A stretch of DNA of 50,092 nucleotides, taken from positions 1 to 50,092 of the forward strand of contig JAEZIO010000080.1 of NCBI GenBank assembly GCA_023436615.1, given 5' to 3'. Position numbers and translations under genes: made by a program. Numbering within the stretch: position 1 is the stretch's first letter; each line of letters begins with the position of its first letter. Of this stretch, positions 42,205 through 50,092 are shown piece by piece. This stretch comes from Pseudomonadota bacterium. GTDB lineage: Bacteria; Pseudomonadota; Alphaproteobacteria; Sphingomonadales; Sphingomonadaceae. Under the pieces are notes generated by a model. The model was not told the origin of the DNA. It searched no databases and saw only the letters and a program-made list of their open reading frames with translations.

Positions 42205-43884
42205 CTAGTCGATCTTCGGCAGCGTCTCGAACTGGTGGAACGGCGGCGGGCTGGACAGGGTCCATTCCAGCGTCGTCGCGCCTTCCCCCCAATAGTCGCC
42301 GGTCGCCTTGCGGCCCGCGGCGAGCGACCAGATCAGGTTGACGAAGAACACGATCATCGCCGCGCCGGTGATCATGAAGCCGACGGTGGCGACGTAGTTC
42401 CACTGCGCGAAGGCCGGCGTGTAGTCCGGAATGCGCCGCGGCATGCCGTCGAGGCCTAGGAAGTGCATCGGGAAGAAGACGGTGTTCACGCCGATGAACA
42501 TCAGGAAGAAGTGAACCTTCCCGAGGAACTCGTTGTACATCTTCCCGCTCATCTTGCCGAACCAGTAATAGAAGCCGGCGAAGAGCGCGAAGACCGCGCC
42601 GAGCGACAGCACGTAGTGGAAGTGCGCGACGACGTAGTAGGTGTCGTGCATGTAGGTATCGATGCCGCCGTTGGCGAGCACGACTCCGGTCACTCCGCCG
42701 ACCGTGAACAGGAAGATGAAGCCGATCGCGAACAGCATCGGCGTTTCGAACGTCAGGGAGCCGCCCCACATGGTGGCGATCCAGCTGAAGATCTTCACGC
42801 CGGTCGGGACCGCGATGATCATCGTCGCGGCGGTGAAGTACATCTTCGTGTCGAGGCTCATGCCCGTGGTGAACATGTGGTGCGCCCAGACCACGAAGCC
42901 GACGACGCCGATCGCCACCATTGCATAGGCCATGCCGAGATAGCCGAACACCGGCTTGCGGCTGAAGGTCGACACCACCTGGCTGACGATCCCGAAGCCC
43001 GGCAGGATCATGATGTACACTTCCGGGTGGCCGAAGAACCAGAACAGGTGCTGGTAGAGGACCGGGTCTCCACCGCCGCTGGCGTCGAAGAAGGTCGTGC
43101 CGAAGTTGCGGTCGGTCAGAAGCATGGTGATCGCGCCCGCAAGCACCGGCAGCGCCAGCAGCAGCAGGAAGGCGGTCACGAGCACCGACCAGACGAACAG
43201 CGGCATCTTGTGCAGGGTCATGCCCGGAGCGCGCATGTTGAAGATGGTCGTGATGAAGTTGATCGCGCCCAGGATCGAGCTCGCGCCGGCAAGGTGGAGC
43301 GAGAAGATCACCATGTCGGTCGACGGCCCGGCGGAGCCCGCTGTCGACAAGGGCGCATAGACGGTCCAGCCGGTCCCCGAACCGAGGCCGCTGCCGCCGG
43401 GCACCATGGTCGAGCCGAGAAGCAGCAGGAACGCGGGCACCAGCAGCCAGAAGCTGATGTTGTTCATGCGCGGGAACGCCATGTCGGGAGCACCGATCAT
43501 CAGCGGCACGAACCAGTTGCCAAAGCCGCCCATCATTGCCGGCATGACCATGAAGAAGACCATGATCAGGCCGTGGGCGGTGATGAGCACGTTCCAGTGG
43601 TGCGCCCATTCGTCGAAATTCGCGGTGCCGGCGCCGATCGGCCAGGCGCCGTTCACGACCTGGATGCCGGGCTCCATCAGCTCCCACCGCATGATCCCGG
43701 ACAGCGATCCGCCGATGATCCCGGCGATGATCGCGAAGATCAGGTAGAGCGTGCCGATGTCCTTGTGGTTGGTGGACATGAACCAGCGCGTGAAGAAACC
43801 GGGCTTGTGGTCCGCGTGATGGTCCGCCGGATGGTCCGTGCCGGGCTGCTCGAGGTGGAGCGCGTTTGAAGGAATGGTGCTCAT
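42205..43884 (-). CDS. ctaD: Cytochrome c oxidase subunit I
   Basis: The catalytic subunit of aa3 oxidase, 559 residues and 12 membrane helices. The haem a and haem a3/Cu(B) ligands are in HGLIMVFFMVMPAMMGGFGN, the HPEVYIMILPGFG motif and FHYVLSLGAVFALFAGFYYW. The K-channel stretch and the crosslinked Tyr in FGHPEVYI are present. The N-terminal His/Asp-rich extension (TDHPADHHADHKPGF) is a common alphaproteobacterial feature. It lies 19 bp after ctaC. Confidence 0.97.
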   Translation of the reverse strand: MSTIPSNALHLEQPGTDHPADHHADHKPGFFTRWFMSTNHKDIGTLYLIFAIIAGIIGGSLSGIMRWELMEPGIQVVNGAWPIGAGTANFDEWAHHWNVLITAHGLIMVFFMVMPAMMGGFGNWFVPLMIGAPDMAFPRMNNISFWLLVPAFLLLLGSTMVPGGSGLGSGTGWTVYAPLSTAGSAGPSTDMVIFSLHLAGASSILGAINFITTIFNMRAPGMTLHKMPLFVWSVLVTAFLLLLALPVLAGAITMLLTDRNFGTTFFDASGGGDPVLYQHLFWFFGHPEVYIMILPGFGIVSQVVSTFSRKPVFGYLGMAYAMVAIGVVGFVVWAHHMFTTGMSLDTKMYFTAATMIIAVPTGVKIFSWIATMWGGSLTFETPMLFAIGFIFLFTVGGVTGVVLANGGIDTYMHDTYYVVAHFHYVLSLGAVFALFAGFYYWFGKMSGKMYNEFLGKVHFFLMFIGVNTVFFPMHFLGLDGMPRRIPDYTPAFAQWNYVATVGFMITGAAMIVFFVNLIWSLAAGRKATGDYWGEGATTLEWTLSSPPPFHQFETLPKID

Positions 43885-43903
43885 ACTCTGTGTCGTCCCT
43901 CGA

Positions 43904-45007
43904 TCAGTCGTTGGCCGTCGCGCGGTTGGCGACAGACGGCGTTGGCGGATTGGGCTGGGCCGCAGCCGGGGTTGCCGCTGCCGGCACGGCCGCCGGCTGA
44001 GCCCCGGCGGGCGCCGCAGCGGGCGTAGCGCCCGGCATGGTGCCGCCCTTCGAGCCGACCCACGCGGCGAACTTGTCGGCCGGCACCACCTCCACCGCGA
44101 TGGGCATGTAACCGTGGCGCGCGCCGCAAAGCTCGGAGCATTGTCCGAAATAGACGCCGGGCTTGTCGACCTTGACCCAGGTTTCGTTGATCTGGCCGGG
44201 GTTGGCGTCGATCTTGGTCCAGAAGGACGGAACCGCGAAGCTGTGGATCACGTCGTTCGAGGTCACGAGGAACTTCACGACCTTGCCGGCCGGGATCACC
44301 AGCCGCTCGTCGACGGCGAGCAGCGGTGGGCCGTCGGCGTCCGTGCGGAAGCGGTCTCCGGCCTTCACGTCCGCCTGCTCCTTGAGCAGGTTGGAAACGA
44401 GCTCGAAGCCGCCGTTGTCGGGATATTGGTAGGTCCAGTACCACTGGTTGCCGATCACCTTGACCGTGAGGTCCGGCTTCGGAAACGAATATTGTGCGCG
44501 CATCAGCCTGATGGACGGAATGGCGATGGCCACCAGGATCAGGACGGGGATGACGGTCCAAATCACTTCGATCGCAGTGTTGTGCGACGTGCGTGACGGG
44601 TTCGGGTTCGCTCCGCGCCGGAAGCGGACCATTGCAAAGGCGAGCAGCCCGAGGACGACGATGCTGATCACGGCGCAGAGCGCGAGCAGCCAGTAATTGT
44701 GGAAGTTCGCGGCCTGCTGCCCGACTTCGGTCACCTGCTCCTGCGTGCTCCATGCGCCAGGCACGGGCTCGCCGACGCCGGGGTTCGGGGTCGAATAGGA
44801 AAAGGGCTCGGCCTGGCTCGCGTCCTGCGCCGGGCCGCCGGTGCCGGCGGGATCCGCCGTCATCGCATTGCCCGCAGCAGCGGCGGCTGCCTCGTTCGTC
44901 GCGGCAGTCGCGGAAGCCGCCTCGTTCGTCGCGGCCGTCGTTGATTGCGCCATTGCAGGTGTGGCCAAGGCCGCGGCAAGGGCGATCGCCCATCCAGTGA
45001 GTTTCAT
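43904..45007 (-). CDS. ctaC: Cytochrome c oxidase subunit II
   Basis: A 367-residue subunit with a signal peptide (KLTGWAIALAAALATPAMAQ), two membrane helices and a periplasmic cupredoxin domain. The dinuclear Cu(A) site is CSELCGARHGYM, with an upstream His in SNDVIHSFAVP and the electron-entry aromatic run QWYWTYQYP. Between signal and first helix lies an Ala/Thr/Asn-rich stretch with a tandem duplicated ATNEAA unit, and the C-terminus is an Ala/Pro-rich tail. Start is the ATG at 45007; a longer in-frame opening to 45100 lacks a signal sequence. Confidence 0.96.
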   Translation of the reverse strand: MKLTGWAIALAAALATPAMAQSTTAATNEAASATAATNEAAAAAAGNAMTADPAGTGGPAQDASQAEPFSYSTPNPGVGEPVPGAWSTQEQVTEVGQQAANFHNYWLLALCAVISIVVLGLLAFAMVRFRRGANPNPSRTSHNTAIEVIWTVIPVLILVAIAIPSIRLMRAQYSFPKPDLTVKVIGNQWYWTYQYPDNGGFELVSNLLKEQADVKAGDRFRTDADGPPLLAVDERLVIPAGKVVKFLVTSNDVIHSFAVPSFWTKIDANPGQINETWVKVDKPGVYFGQCSELCGARHGYMPIAVEVVPADKFAAWVGSKGGTMPGATPAAAPAGAQPAAVPAAATPAAAQPNPPTPSVANRATAND

Positions 45008-45174
45008 TCGCACCCCGGGGTACATTGGGTTTCTCGGGGAGAGTCGCCAGGGCGGCCCCCGAATTGCGGCCTCTATAGGCCGGGGTTCCGTTGCTCTCAA
45101 GCGCCCAATCCGGAGCGGTTGAAGCAGCGCTCGCGCGGGCCTATTGCGCGTCCGCGAGGCGGGTGACGAGCGCG

Positions 45175-45759
45175 ATGACCGACGATGAAATCCTCAACGA
45201 ATTCCGCGATGCGGACGCGTTGCTCGAAGGTCATTTCATCCTTTCGTCGGGTCTTCGAAGCCCGCGCTACCTGCAATGCGCGCGCGTGCTGATGGACCCG
45301 CAGCGCGCCGAGCGCCTCGCTCGCGCCCTGGCCGCCAAGCTTCCGGACGACGTCCGTGCGGCTGTCGACGTCGTCGTGTCGCCGGCAATGGGCGGGGTGA
45401 TCATCGGCCACGAGATGGGCCGTGCCTTGGGCAAGCCTGCAATTTTCGTCGAGCGGCCGGAGGGCCGCTTCGAGCTCCGCCGCGGCTTCCGGCTGGAACC
45501 GAGGCAGAAAGTGCTTCTGGTCGAGGACGTGGTCACTACGGGCCTGTCGTCGCGCGAAGCGATCGCAGCGATCGAAGAGGCGGGCGCAAAGGTCATTGCG
45601 GGGTGTTCGCTGGTCGATCGTTCCGGCGGCGGCGTCGACCTCGGCGTGCCTTACACACCGCTGATCCGGATCGACGTCCCGACCTATCAGGCCGACGAGG
45701 TGCCGCCCGACCTGGCGCAGATTCCCGCGGTCAAGCCGGGGAGCCGCGCGGCCGCGTGA
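45175..45759 (+). CDS. pyrE: Orotate phosphoribosyltransferase
   Basis: Joins orotate to PRPP to make orotidine monophosphate in pyrimidine synthesis. It is 194 residues from the ATG at 45175. The PRPP-binding loop is VLLVEDVVTTGLSSREAI, and the N-terminal FILSSGLRSPRYLQC is typical of the family. The stop overlaps the pdxJ start (GTGA). Divergent from ctaC. Confidence 0.94.
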   Translation: MTDDEILNEFRDADALLEGHFILSSGLRSPRYLQCARVLMDPQRAERLARALAAKLPDDVRAAVDVVVSPAMGGVIIGHEMGRALGKPAIFVERPEGRFELRRGFRLEPRQKVLLVEDVVTTGLSSREAIAAIEEAGAKVIAGCSLVDRSGGGVDLGVPYTPLIRIDVPTYQADEVPPDLAQIPAVKPGSRAAA

Positions 45760-46484
45760 CTCAGCCGCTTCGCTTGGGCGTCAACATCGACCATGTCGCG
45801 ACCATCCGGAATGCGCGCGGGGGCGATCATCCGGATCCCGTCCGTGCAGCGCTGATCGCCGCAAAGGCGGGGGCCGACGGAATAACGGCCCACCTTCGCG
45901 AGGATCGCCGGCACATCACCGACGGCGACATCGACCGGCTGATGGCCGAAATCGACCTGCCGCTGAACCTGGAGATGGCTGCGACCGAGGAGATGCTTGA
46001 GATCGCTCTTCGCCACCGGCCGCACGCCGCCTGCATCGTGCCCGAAAAGCGCGAGGAGCGGACGACCGAAGGCGGGCTAGATGCGGCCGGCCAGCACAAC
46101 ACCCTTGCTTATTATCTCGACAAGCTCGGCTCCGCGAACATCCGTGTGAGCCTGTTCATCGAGCCCGACGAGCGGCAGGTCGAAGCCGCCGGCCGCCTCG
46201 GCGCGCCGGTCGTCGAGTTTCACACCGGCCGCTATGCGCACGTCGAAGGTGAGGAGCGCGCAACCGAGCTCAGGCGGATCGCCGACTGCGCGGCGCTCGC
46301 AGTGAAGAATGGGATCGAGCCGCACGCCGGGCACGGCCTGACCTTCGACAATGTCCAGCCGGTAGCCGCCGTCCCGCAGCTCGCCGAGCTCAACATCGGC
46401 CACTTCCTGGTGGGCGAGGCGATCTTCACCGGCCTCGATGCAAGCGTTCGCCGGATGCGCGAGCTGATGGACGCTTCCAGATGA
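45756..46484 (+). CDS. pdxJ: Pyridoxine 5'-phosphate synthase
   Basis: Condenses 3-amino-2-oxopropyl phosphate with deoxyxylulose 5-phosphate to form vitamin B6 phosphate. A 242-residue TIM barrel with GVNIDHVATIRNARGG, GITAHLREDRRHI, CIVPEKREERTTEGGLD and AGHGLTFDNVQP. Starts at a GTG coupled to pyrE. Followed by a palindromic repeat, then acpS and lepB, a gene order frequent in alphaproteobacteria. Confidence 0.95.
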   Translation: MTQPLRLGVNIDHVATIRNARGGDHPDPVRAALIAAKAGADGITAHLREDRRHITDGDIDRLMAEIDLPLNLEMAATEEMLEIALRHRPHAACIVPEKREERTTEGGLDAAGQHNTLAYYLDKLGSANIRVSLFIEPDERQVEAAGRLGAPVVEFHTGRYAHVEGEERATELRRIADCAALAVKNGIEPHAGHGLTFDNVQPVAAVPQLAELNIGHFLVGEAIFTGLDASVRRMRELMDASR

Positions 46485-46513
46485 GTTGGCCGCGGTGATC
46501 GGCATTGCTCGGG

Positions 46514-46573
46514 CGTCATGCCAGCGAAGGCTGGCATCCAGGCGGCCTTTGGACCCCAGCCTTCGCTGGGGTG
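46514..46573. repeat. Extragenic palindromic element with two hairpins
   Basis: CCAGCGAAGGCTGG (in 46520-46535) and its exact reverse complement CCAGCCTTCGCTGG (in 46556-46571) each form a stem-loop. Together they make a larger palindrome starting CGTCATGCCAGCG and ending CTGGGGTGA. A different family from the element at 6177. It lies between pdxJ and acpS. Confidence 0.8.
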
Positions 46574-46592
46574 AGGGCTTGCGGGAGCCGTC

Positions 46593-47000
46593 ATGATCAT
46601 CGGCATCGGCAACGATTTGTGCGACATCCGCCGCATCGAGAAATCGCTCGAGCGGTTCGGCGACCGCTTCGTTCGCCGCGTCTTCACCGAGGTCGAGCAG
46701 GCAAAAGCGGCGCGGCGGCCCTACACGGGCGCCGGAACCCTCGCGAAGCGCTTCGCGGCCAAGGAAGCTTTTTCGAAAGCCGTCGGTACCGGCTTCAAGC
46801 GCGGTGTGTTCATGAAGGACATCGGCGTCGTGAACCTCCCCTCGGGACAGCCGACGCTAGAGCTTGCCGGCGGCGCGAAGGCGCGGCTTGACGCCCTTGC
46901 GCCGGACGGCCACGCAATCGACATTCACCTCACACTCACCGACGAATATCCATGGGCACAGGCGTTCGTGATCCTGACGGCCCGGAAGATGGAGAGCTGA
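46593..47000 (+). CDS. acpS: Holo-[acyl-carrier-protein] synthase
   Basis: Transfers 4'-phosphopantetheine from CoA to acyl carrier protein. A 135-residue protein with the two family signatures, IGIGNDLCDIRRIEKSLERF and KRFAAKEAFSKAVGTG (magnesium and CoA binding). ATG at 46593, stop directly before the lepB start. Confidence 0.95.
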   Translation: MIIGIGNDLCDIRRIEKSLERFGDRFVRRVFTEVEQAKAARRPYTGAGTLAKRFAAKEAFSKAVGTGFKRGVFMKDIGVVNLPSGQPTLELAGGAKARLDALAPDGHAIDIHLTLTDEYPWAQAFVILTARKMES

Positions 47001-47897
47001 TTGGCCAACGACACCCCGATGCTGGCGGACGAGAAGCCGGCCGAAAGCCCGCCTGCGAAGCAGGAGCACGGCTCCGCGGTGTGGCGCGAGATCAAGGGCC
47101 TGCTGTGGGTCCTGCTGGCGGTGCTCGCCTTTCACAGCTTCGTCGCGAAGCCGTTCTACATTCCGTCGGAATCGATGATGCCGGCGCTGCTCAAGGGCGA
47201 CCGCCTCGTGGTCAGCAAATATCCCTACGGCTGGTCGTGGGTGAGCCCGAGCTTCCACGTGCTCCCGCACTGGCAGGGGCGGCTCCTCGGCAAGATGCCG
47301 CAGCGCGGCGATATCGTCATCGTCACGCCGCCGCAGAGCAATGAGGATTATATCAAGCGGGTGATCGGGCTTCCCGGCGACACCGTCGAGGTCCGCGAGG
47401 GCCGCCTGATCATCAATGGGGAAATGGTTCGCTGGGAGAAGCGCCCGCCGGCGATGATTCCGATCGATCCCAACGTCCCGTGCGGCATCGAATTCTCCGG
47501 CTTTCTGACGGAGGCCGCGGACGGCAAGGCCTATTGCCGGCTGCCGATCGTCCGCGAGACCCTCCCCAACGGCGTCAGCTACGACACGATCGACCTCGGC
47601 CGAAGCCCCGGTGACGACTATGGGCCGGTGGTCGTCCCCGCCGACCACCTCTTCCTGATGGGCGACAATCGCGACCGCAGCGCCGACAGCCGCTTCCCGG
47701 CGGGGGCGCCCGAGAACGGCCTCGGCGGACCGGTGCCCTGGGAGAATATCGGCGGCCGCGCCGAGTTCATCACCTTCTCGCTCGACGGGACGACGCAGCT
47801 GCTGAACCCCGTCAGCTGGTTCAAGGCCCTTCGCCCGGGCCGCGCCGGAATGTCGCTTCGACCGGCCCAGGCGGAGCCCGAGCAGCCCGCGAAATAG
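47001..47897 (+). CDS. lepB: Signal peptidase I
   Basis: Membrane serine protease that removes signal peptides from secreted proteins. It is 298 residues. One N-terminal helix (LLWVLLAVLAFHSFVAKPF), the catalytic Ser in IPSESMMPALLKGD, the catalytic Lys in DYIKRVIGLPGD, and the closing MGDNRDRSADSR motif. The start is a TTG at 47001 with GGAGAG just upstream inside the acpS end; no alternative has as good a site. Coupled to acpS. Confidence 0.94.
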   Translation: MANDTPMLADEKPAESPPAKQEHGSAVWREIKGLLWVLLAVLAFHSFVAKPFYIPSESMMPALLKGDRLVVSKYPYGWSWVSPSFHVLPHWQGRLLGKMPQRGDIVIVTPPQSNEDYIKRVIGLPGDTVEVREGRLIINGEMVRWEKRPPAMIPIDPNVPCGIEFSGFLTEAADGKAYCRLPIVRETLPNGVSYDTIDLGRSPGDDYGPVVVPADHLFLMGDNRDRSADSRFPAGAPENGLGGPVPWENIGGRAEFITFSLDGTTQLLNPVSWFKALRPGRAGMSLRPAQAEPEQPAK

Positions 47898-47901
47898 CGG
47901 C

Positions 47902-48426
47902 TTATTGGGCGGGGGGCGCGGCTTGCTGCGGCTGCTGCTGCGCTGCCTGCGCCGCCATCGCGGCGGCGTTGGGCGCGACGTCGACCACGTGGATGTCGAA
48001 CTCCAGGTCCGAGCCGGCCGGAATGCCGGGAGGCGCCGAATTGCCGTAAGCGAGGTTTGAGGGGATCCTCACGTGATACCGGCCGCCCTTCTGCATCTTG
48101 GTCAATGCTTCGGCGAAGCCGGGGATCGTCTGGGCGGGGGCGACGGCCTGCGGCCCGCCCTGGCGGGCGCTGCTGTCGAAAACCGTCCCGTCCGGCAGTC
48201 GTCCTTCATAATCGATCAGCACGGCGTCGTTCGATGTCACGACCGGACCGGTACCTTGCTGGATCGTCCGGAAGACGAGGCCGCTGCCGGTGGTCTCGCC
48301 GCGCATCGAGGCTGCGCCGAGCCAAGCGAGCCCGACGCCGACCGCGATCAGGAACAGGATCGCGAGCCAGAATTTTGTGAGCGCCGGGCCGTGGCGCGGC
48401 GAGTGGGCGAGGGTGCTGACGGACAT
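47902..48426 (-). CDS. FKBP-type peptidyl-prolyl isomerase
   Basis: A 174-residue protein with an N-terminal membrane helix (FWLAILFLIAVGVGLAWLG) that anchors it in the periplasm or acts as a signal. The FKBP domain reads VLIDYEGRLPDGTVFDSS and LAYGNSAPPGIPAGSDLEFDIHVVDV. The C-terminus is Ala/Gln-rich low complexity. Convergent with lepB (4 bp between stops), followed upstream by rpsU on the same strand. Confidence 0.92.
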   Translation of the reverse strand: MSVSTLAHSPRHGPALTKFWLAILFLIAVGVGLAWLGAASMRGETTGSGLVFRTIQQGTGPVVTSNDAVLIDYEGRLPDGTVFDSSARQGGPQAVAPAQTIPGFAEALTKMQKGGRYHVRIPSNLAYGNSAPPGIPAGSDLEFDIHVVDVAPNAAAMAAQAAQQQPQQAAPPAQ

Positions 48427-48465
48427 GGCGTCCGACTAGCGTTGCCGCCCGGATTAGGGAAGCGT

Positions 48466-48672
48466 CTAGCGAGCGCCTTCGCGCTCGGCGCGCTTGCGCT
48501 CGAGCTTGCGGGCGCGGCGGATCGCGGCCGCCCGCTCGCGGGCCCGCTTCTCCGACGGCTTTTCGTAATGCCGGCGCAGCTTCATCTCCCGATAGACGCC
48601 TTCGCGCTGCAGCTTCTTCTTGAGCGCGCGCAGCGCCTGGTCGACGTTATTGTCGCGAACGATGATCTGCAT
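48466..48672 (-). CDS. rpsU: 30S ribosomal protein S21
   Basis: A 68-residue, very basic ribosomal protein: MQIIVRDNNVDQALRALKKK, REGVYREMKLRRHYEKPSEK, then an Arg-rich helix. The start is the ATG at 48672; the frame stays open further upstream, but the family begins at MQII. A GAGAGGAG stretch lies about 14 bases upstream, longer than usual spacing. Confidence 0.95.
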   Translation of the reverse strand: MQIIVRDNNVDQALRALKKKLQREGVYREMKLRRHYEKPSEKRARERAAAIRRARKLERKRAEREGAR

Positions 48673-48939
48673 AAACGGCCCGTCAAACTCCTCTCGAATT
48701 GAACCCCGGTCCCAAACGCTCCTATCGAGGGGAGCCGGTTTCGGATCGCCGGAGCGCATCATCCTGTTCGCCGCAAGCGTGCCTGCGGCGGTCGCGGGCC
48801 CTTAGCAGCGTGCCCGATTCGCTGCAAGCAGCCGATAATCGTCCTCCGTGCGGTGAATTGAGGCGCGAAAACGACGAACGGCGCAACTCTTAACCCATGG
48901 TTGGATCGCGTTAACCTTTATTTTGGTAAAGCAGTCCTC

Positions 48940-49644
48940 ATGAGAGCTGGGGAGCAGAAGTCTTTGAATCGCAGGGAATTGCTGCGCTGGGGCGCGGTTG
49001 GAGCAGGTGCGGCGGTGTTTTCGTCGGCGGCGGGCTGCGTAGGCCTCCCGTCGGCGCTTTATAGCGCGCCCCCGTCTCCCGTCGATCCGCTTGCGCCGCT
49101 TCCTGCCGCGCCGCAGGCCACCCTTCAGGCGCCAGGCGGGATCGACCCGCAGCTGTTCCAGCGCGCCAAGGCGGCGCTGGACTTGCACCGGATCCGGGCC
49201 CGCGATTCGATCGGCATCGTCGATTTCAGCAAGCCATCGAACGAGCCGCGTTTCCACGTCGTCGACCTGCGCAGCGGACAGGTTGAAAGCCACCTCGTTG
49301 CGCACGGCCGCGGGTCCGACCCCGATCATTCGGGATTCGTCGAGCGCTTCTCGAACAACTTCGGAAGCCACGCCAGCTCGAACGGCACTTACACCACGGC
49401 CGATTATTACGAGGGCAAGTACGGCCTTTCGATGAAGGTCGACGGCCTCGACGCGACGAACAGCAACGCGATGGCTCGCGCCATAGTCATCCACAACGCC
49501 TGGTATGCCGAGCCGGACATGATCGCGGAGCACGGCAAGCTCGGCCGTTCGGAAGGCTGCTTCGCCTTCTCCCGCAAGAGCCAGTGGGACGTAATGCGCA
49601 AGCTTGCCGGCGGCCGCATGATCTACGCGGAAAAGCTCGCCTAG
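48940..49644 (+). CDS. Murein L,D-transpeptidase catalytic domain protein (Tat-exported)
   Basis: A 234-residue protein. The N-terminus has a twin-arginine signal (NRRELLRWGAVGAGAAVFSS) ending in AAGC, a lipobox, so a Tat-secreted lipoprotein is likely. The catalytic domain, of the YkuD-like type with RAIVIHNAWYAEP and the catalytic Cys in GRSEGCFAFSRK, spans about residues 90-234. Such proteins crosslink peptidoglycan or attach proteins to it. ATG at 48940. Confidence 0.88.
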   Translation: MRAGEQKSLNRRELLRWGAVGAGAAVFSSAAGCVGLPSALYSAPPSPVDPLAPLPAAPQATLQAPGGIDPQLFQRAKAALDLHRIRARDSIGIVDFSKPSNEPRFHVVDLRSGQVESHLVAHGRGSDPDHSGFVERFSNNFGSHASSNGTYTTADYYEGKYGLSMKVDGLDATNSNAMARAIVIHNAWYAEPDMIAEHGKLGRSEGCFAFSRKSQWDVMRKLAGGRMIYAEKLA

Positions 49645-49723
49645 CCCTCCGTCCGAACCGAAGGCCGCCGATCGTTTCGTGGCAGCACGCGGCCTTTCTG
49701 ACGTTACGCTCGTGGAACCGATT

Positions 49724-49738
49724 GCGCACACCGTGCGC
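49724..49738. other. Small perfect palindrome before the final gene
   Basis: GCGCAC-ACC-GTGCGC, a 6-bp stem with a 3-base loop, followed by TTTGCT. It lies 39 bp before the start of the lipoprotein gene. It could be an operator or a weak terminator of the preceding gene. Confidence 0.4.
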
Positions 49739-49777
49739 TTTGCTACGGTAGTATTTTCCACAAGCAGGGGTACCTCA

Positions 49778-50044
49778 ATGAAGATCATCACCACGCTTTC
49801 CGTTGCCGTCGGCCTCGCCGCCCTCGCGGCGTGCAACCAGAGCCCGCAGGAGCAGGCCGCCGACAACATCGAAGCGAACGCCGAGATGCAGGCCGACAAC
49901 CTCGAGGAAGCCGCCGACAACGCCACCACCGAGGCGGGCGAGCAGGCGCTCGAGAACCAGGCGGACGCGACTCGCGCCGCCGGCGAGAATGCGGCCGACG
50001 CGACTCGCAACGGAGCCGACGCGGACGGCAACAGCGTCAACTAA
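49778..50044 (+). CDS. Small Ala/Asn/Glu-rich lipoprotein
   Basis: An 88-residue protein with a lipoprotein signal (IITTLSVAVGLAALAAC). The mature part is a repetitive helix with units such as ADNIEANAEMQADNLEEAADNA and ADATRAAGENAADATRNGA. Short lipoproteins of this type are widespread in sphingomonads and unnamed. They may form coiled coils at the envelope. Confidence 0.75.
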   Translation: MKIITTLSVAVGLAALAACNQSPQEQAADNIEANAEMQADNLEEAADNATTEAGEQALENQADATRAAGENAADATRNGADADGNSVN

Positions 50045-50092
50045 CCTCTACGCGAGAGCACGCGTGGCGGGGCGTCCGGCAGTGCCGGGCGC

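Noticed and set aside
42463..43869. A 468-codon open frame opposite ctaD
   Set aside because: His/Glu/Asp-rich composition with no fold, and the opposite strand is an unmistakable oxidase subunit I.

Overview
The window is GC-rich, densely packed alphaproteobacterial chromosome. The gene content points to the Sphingomonadaceae (Sphingomonas or Sphingomicrobium type). The clues are the aa3 oxidase cluster layout, the short Ala/Asn-rich lipoproteins, the style of the Pho regulon, and the extragenic palindromes. The lineage is my inference; no 16S gene is present.

Left part (1-14.0 kb). A partial serS leads into metabolic genes. Phenylalanine and tyrosine metabolism is represented by phhA (phenylalanine hydroxylase), phhB (pterin carbinolamine dehydratase) and hppD (4-hydroxyphenylpyruvate dioxygenase), followed by a 3-oxoadipyl-CoA-type thiolase and paaD. 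The best regulatory find is the phhA leader. A 19-codon peptide with a good ribosome binding site carries three consecutive Tyr codons. It is followed by an inverted repeat and then a terminator hairpin with a T-tract just before the phhA start, which looks like tyrosine-sensing attenuation. A frameshifted sterol desaturase-family gene lies nearby. Next comes a four-gene minus-strand operon: a fused 5-oxoprolinase/hydantoinase, DUF969, DUF979 and DUF2891. It plausibly imports and opens 5-oxoproline or a related cyclic amide.

Pho regulon (14.0-24.1 kb). The order is pstS1, phosphate-type porin, terminator, phoR, then pstS2-pstC-pstA-pstB-phoU-phoB. Pho boxes (7-mers every 11 bp) lie upstream of both pstS genes. 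The PhoR kinase has no visible membrane segment.

Accessory part (24.1-35.6 kb). Small unrecognised genes and two related winged-helix regulators precede a 9.1-kb island inserted in the 3' end of tRNA-Ser(GGA). The island is bounded by a 14-bp direct repeat. It carries a P4-type integrase, an excisionase-like HTH protein, small regulators, a Toprim primase-like protein, a RepA-like ATPase, an iteron-like cluster of GGTGCGG repeats, a pair of genes overlapping in two frames, and unrecognised cargo: a 561-aa protein that looks like three repeated modules, a 279-aa membrane protein and two lipoproteins. It has no phage structural genes, so it resembles a replicating satellite or plasmid-like island.

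Right part (35.6-50.1 kb). This is core genome: a metallopeptidase and ccmAB; a minus-strand cytochrome aa3 oxidase cluster (ctaC, ctaD, rnk, ctaB, a 47-aa membrane protein, ctaG, ctaE, DUF983, SURF1, methyltransferase); pyrE-pdxJ-acpS-lepB on the plus strand; an FKBP isomerase and rpsU on the minus strand; then a Tat-exported L,D-transpeptidase-like protein and a small lipoprotein. Many neighbours overlap by 4 bp (ATGA or GTGA), which indicates translationally coupled operons.
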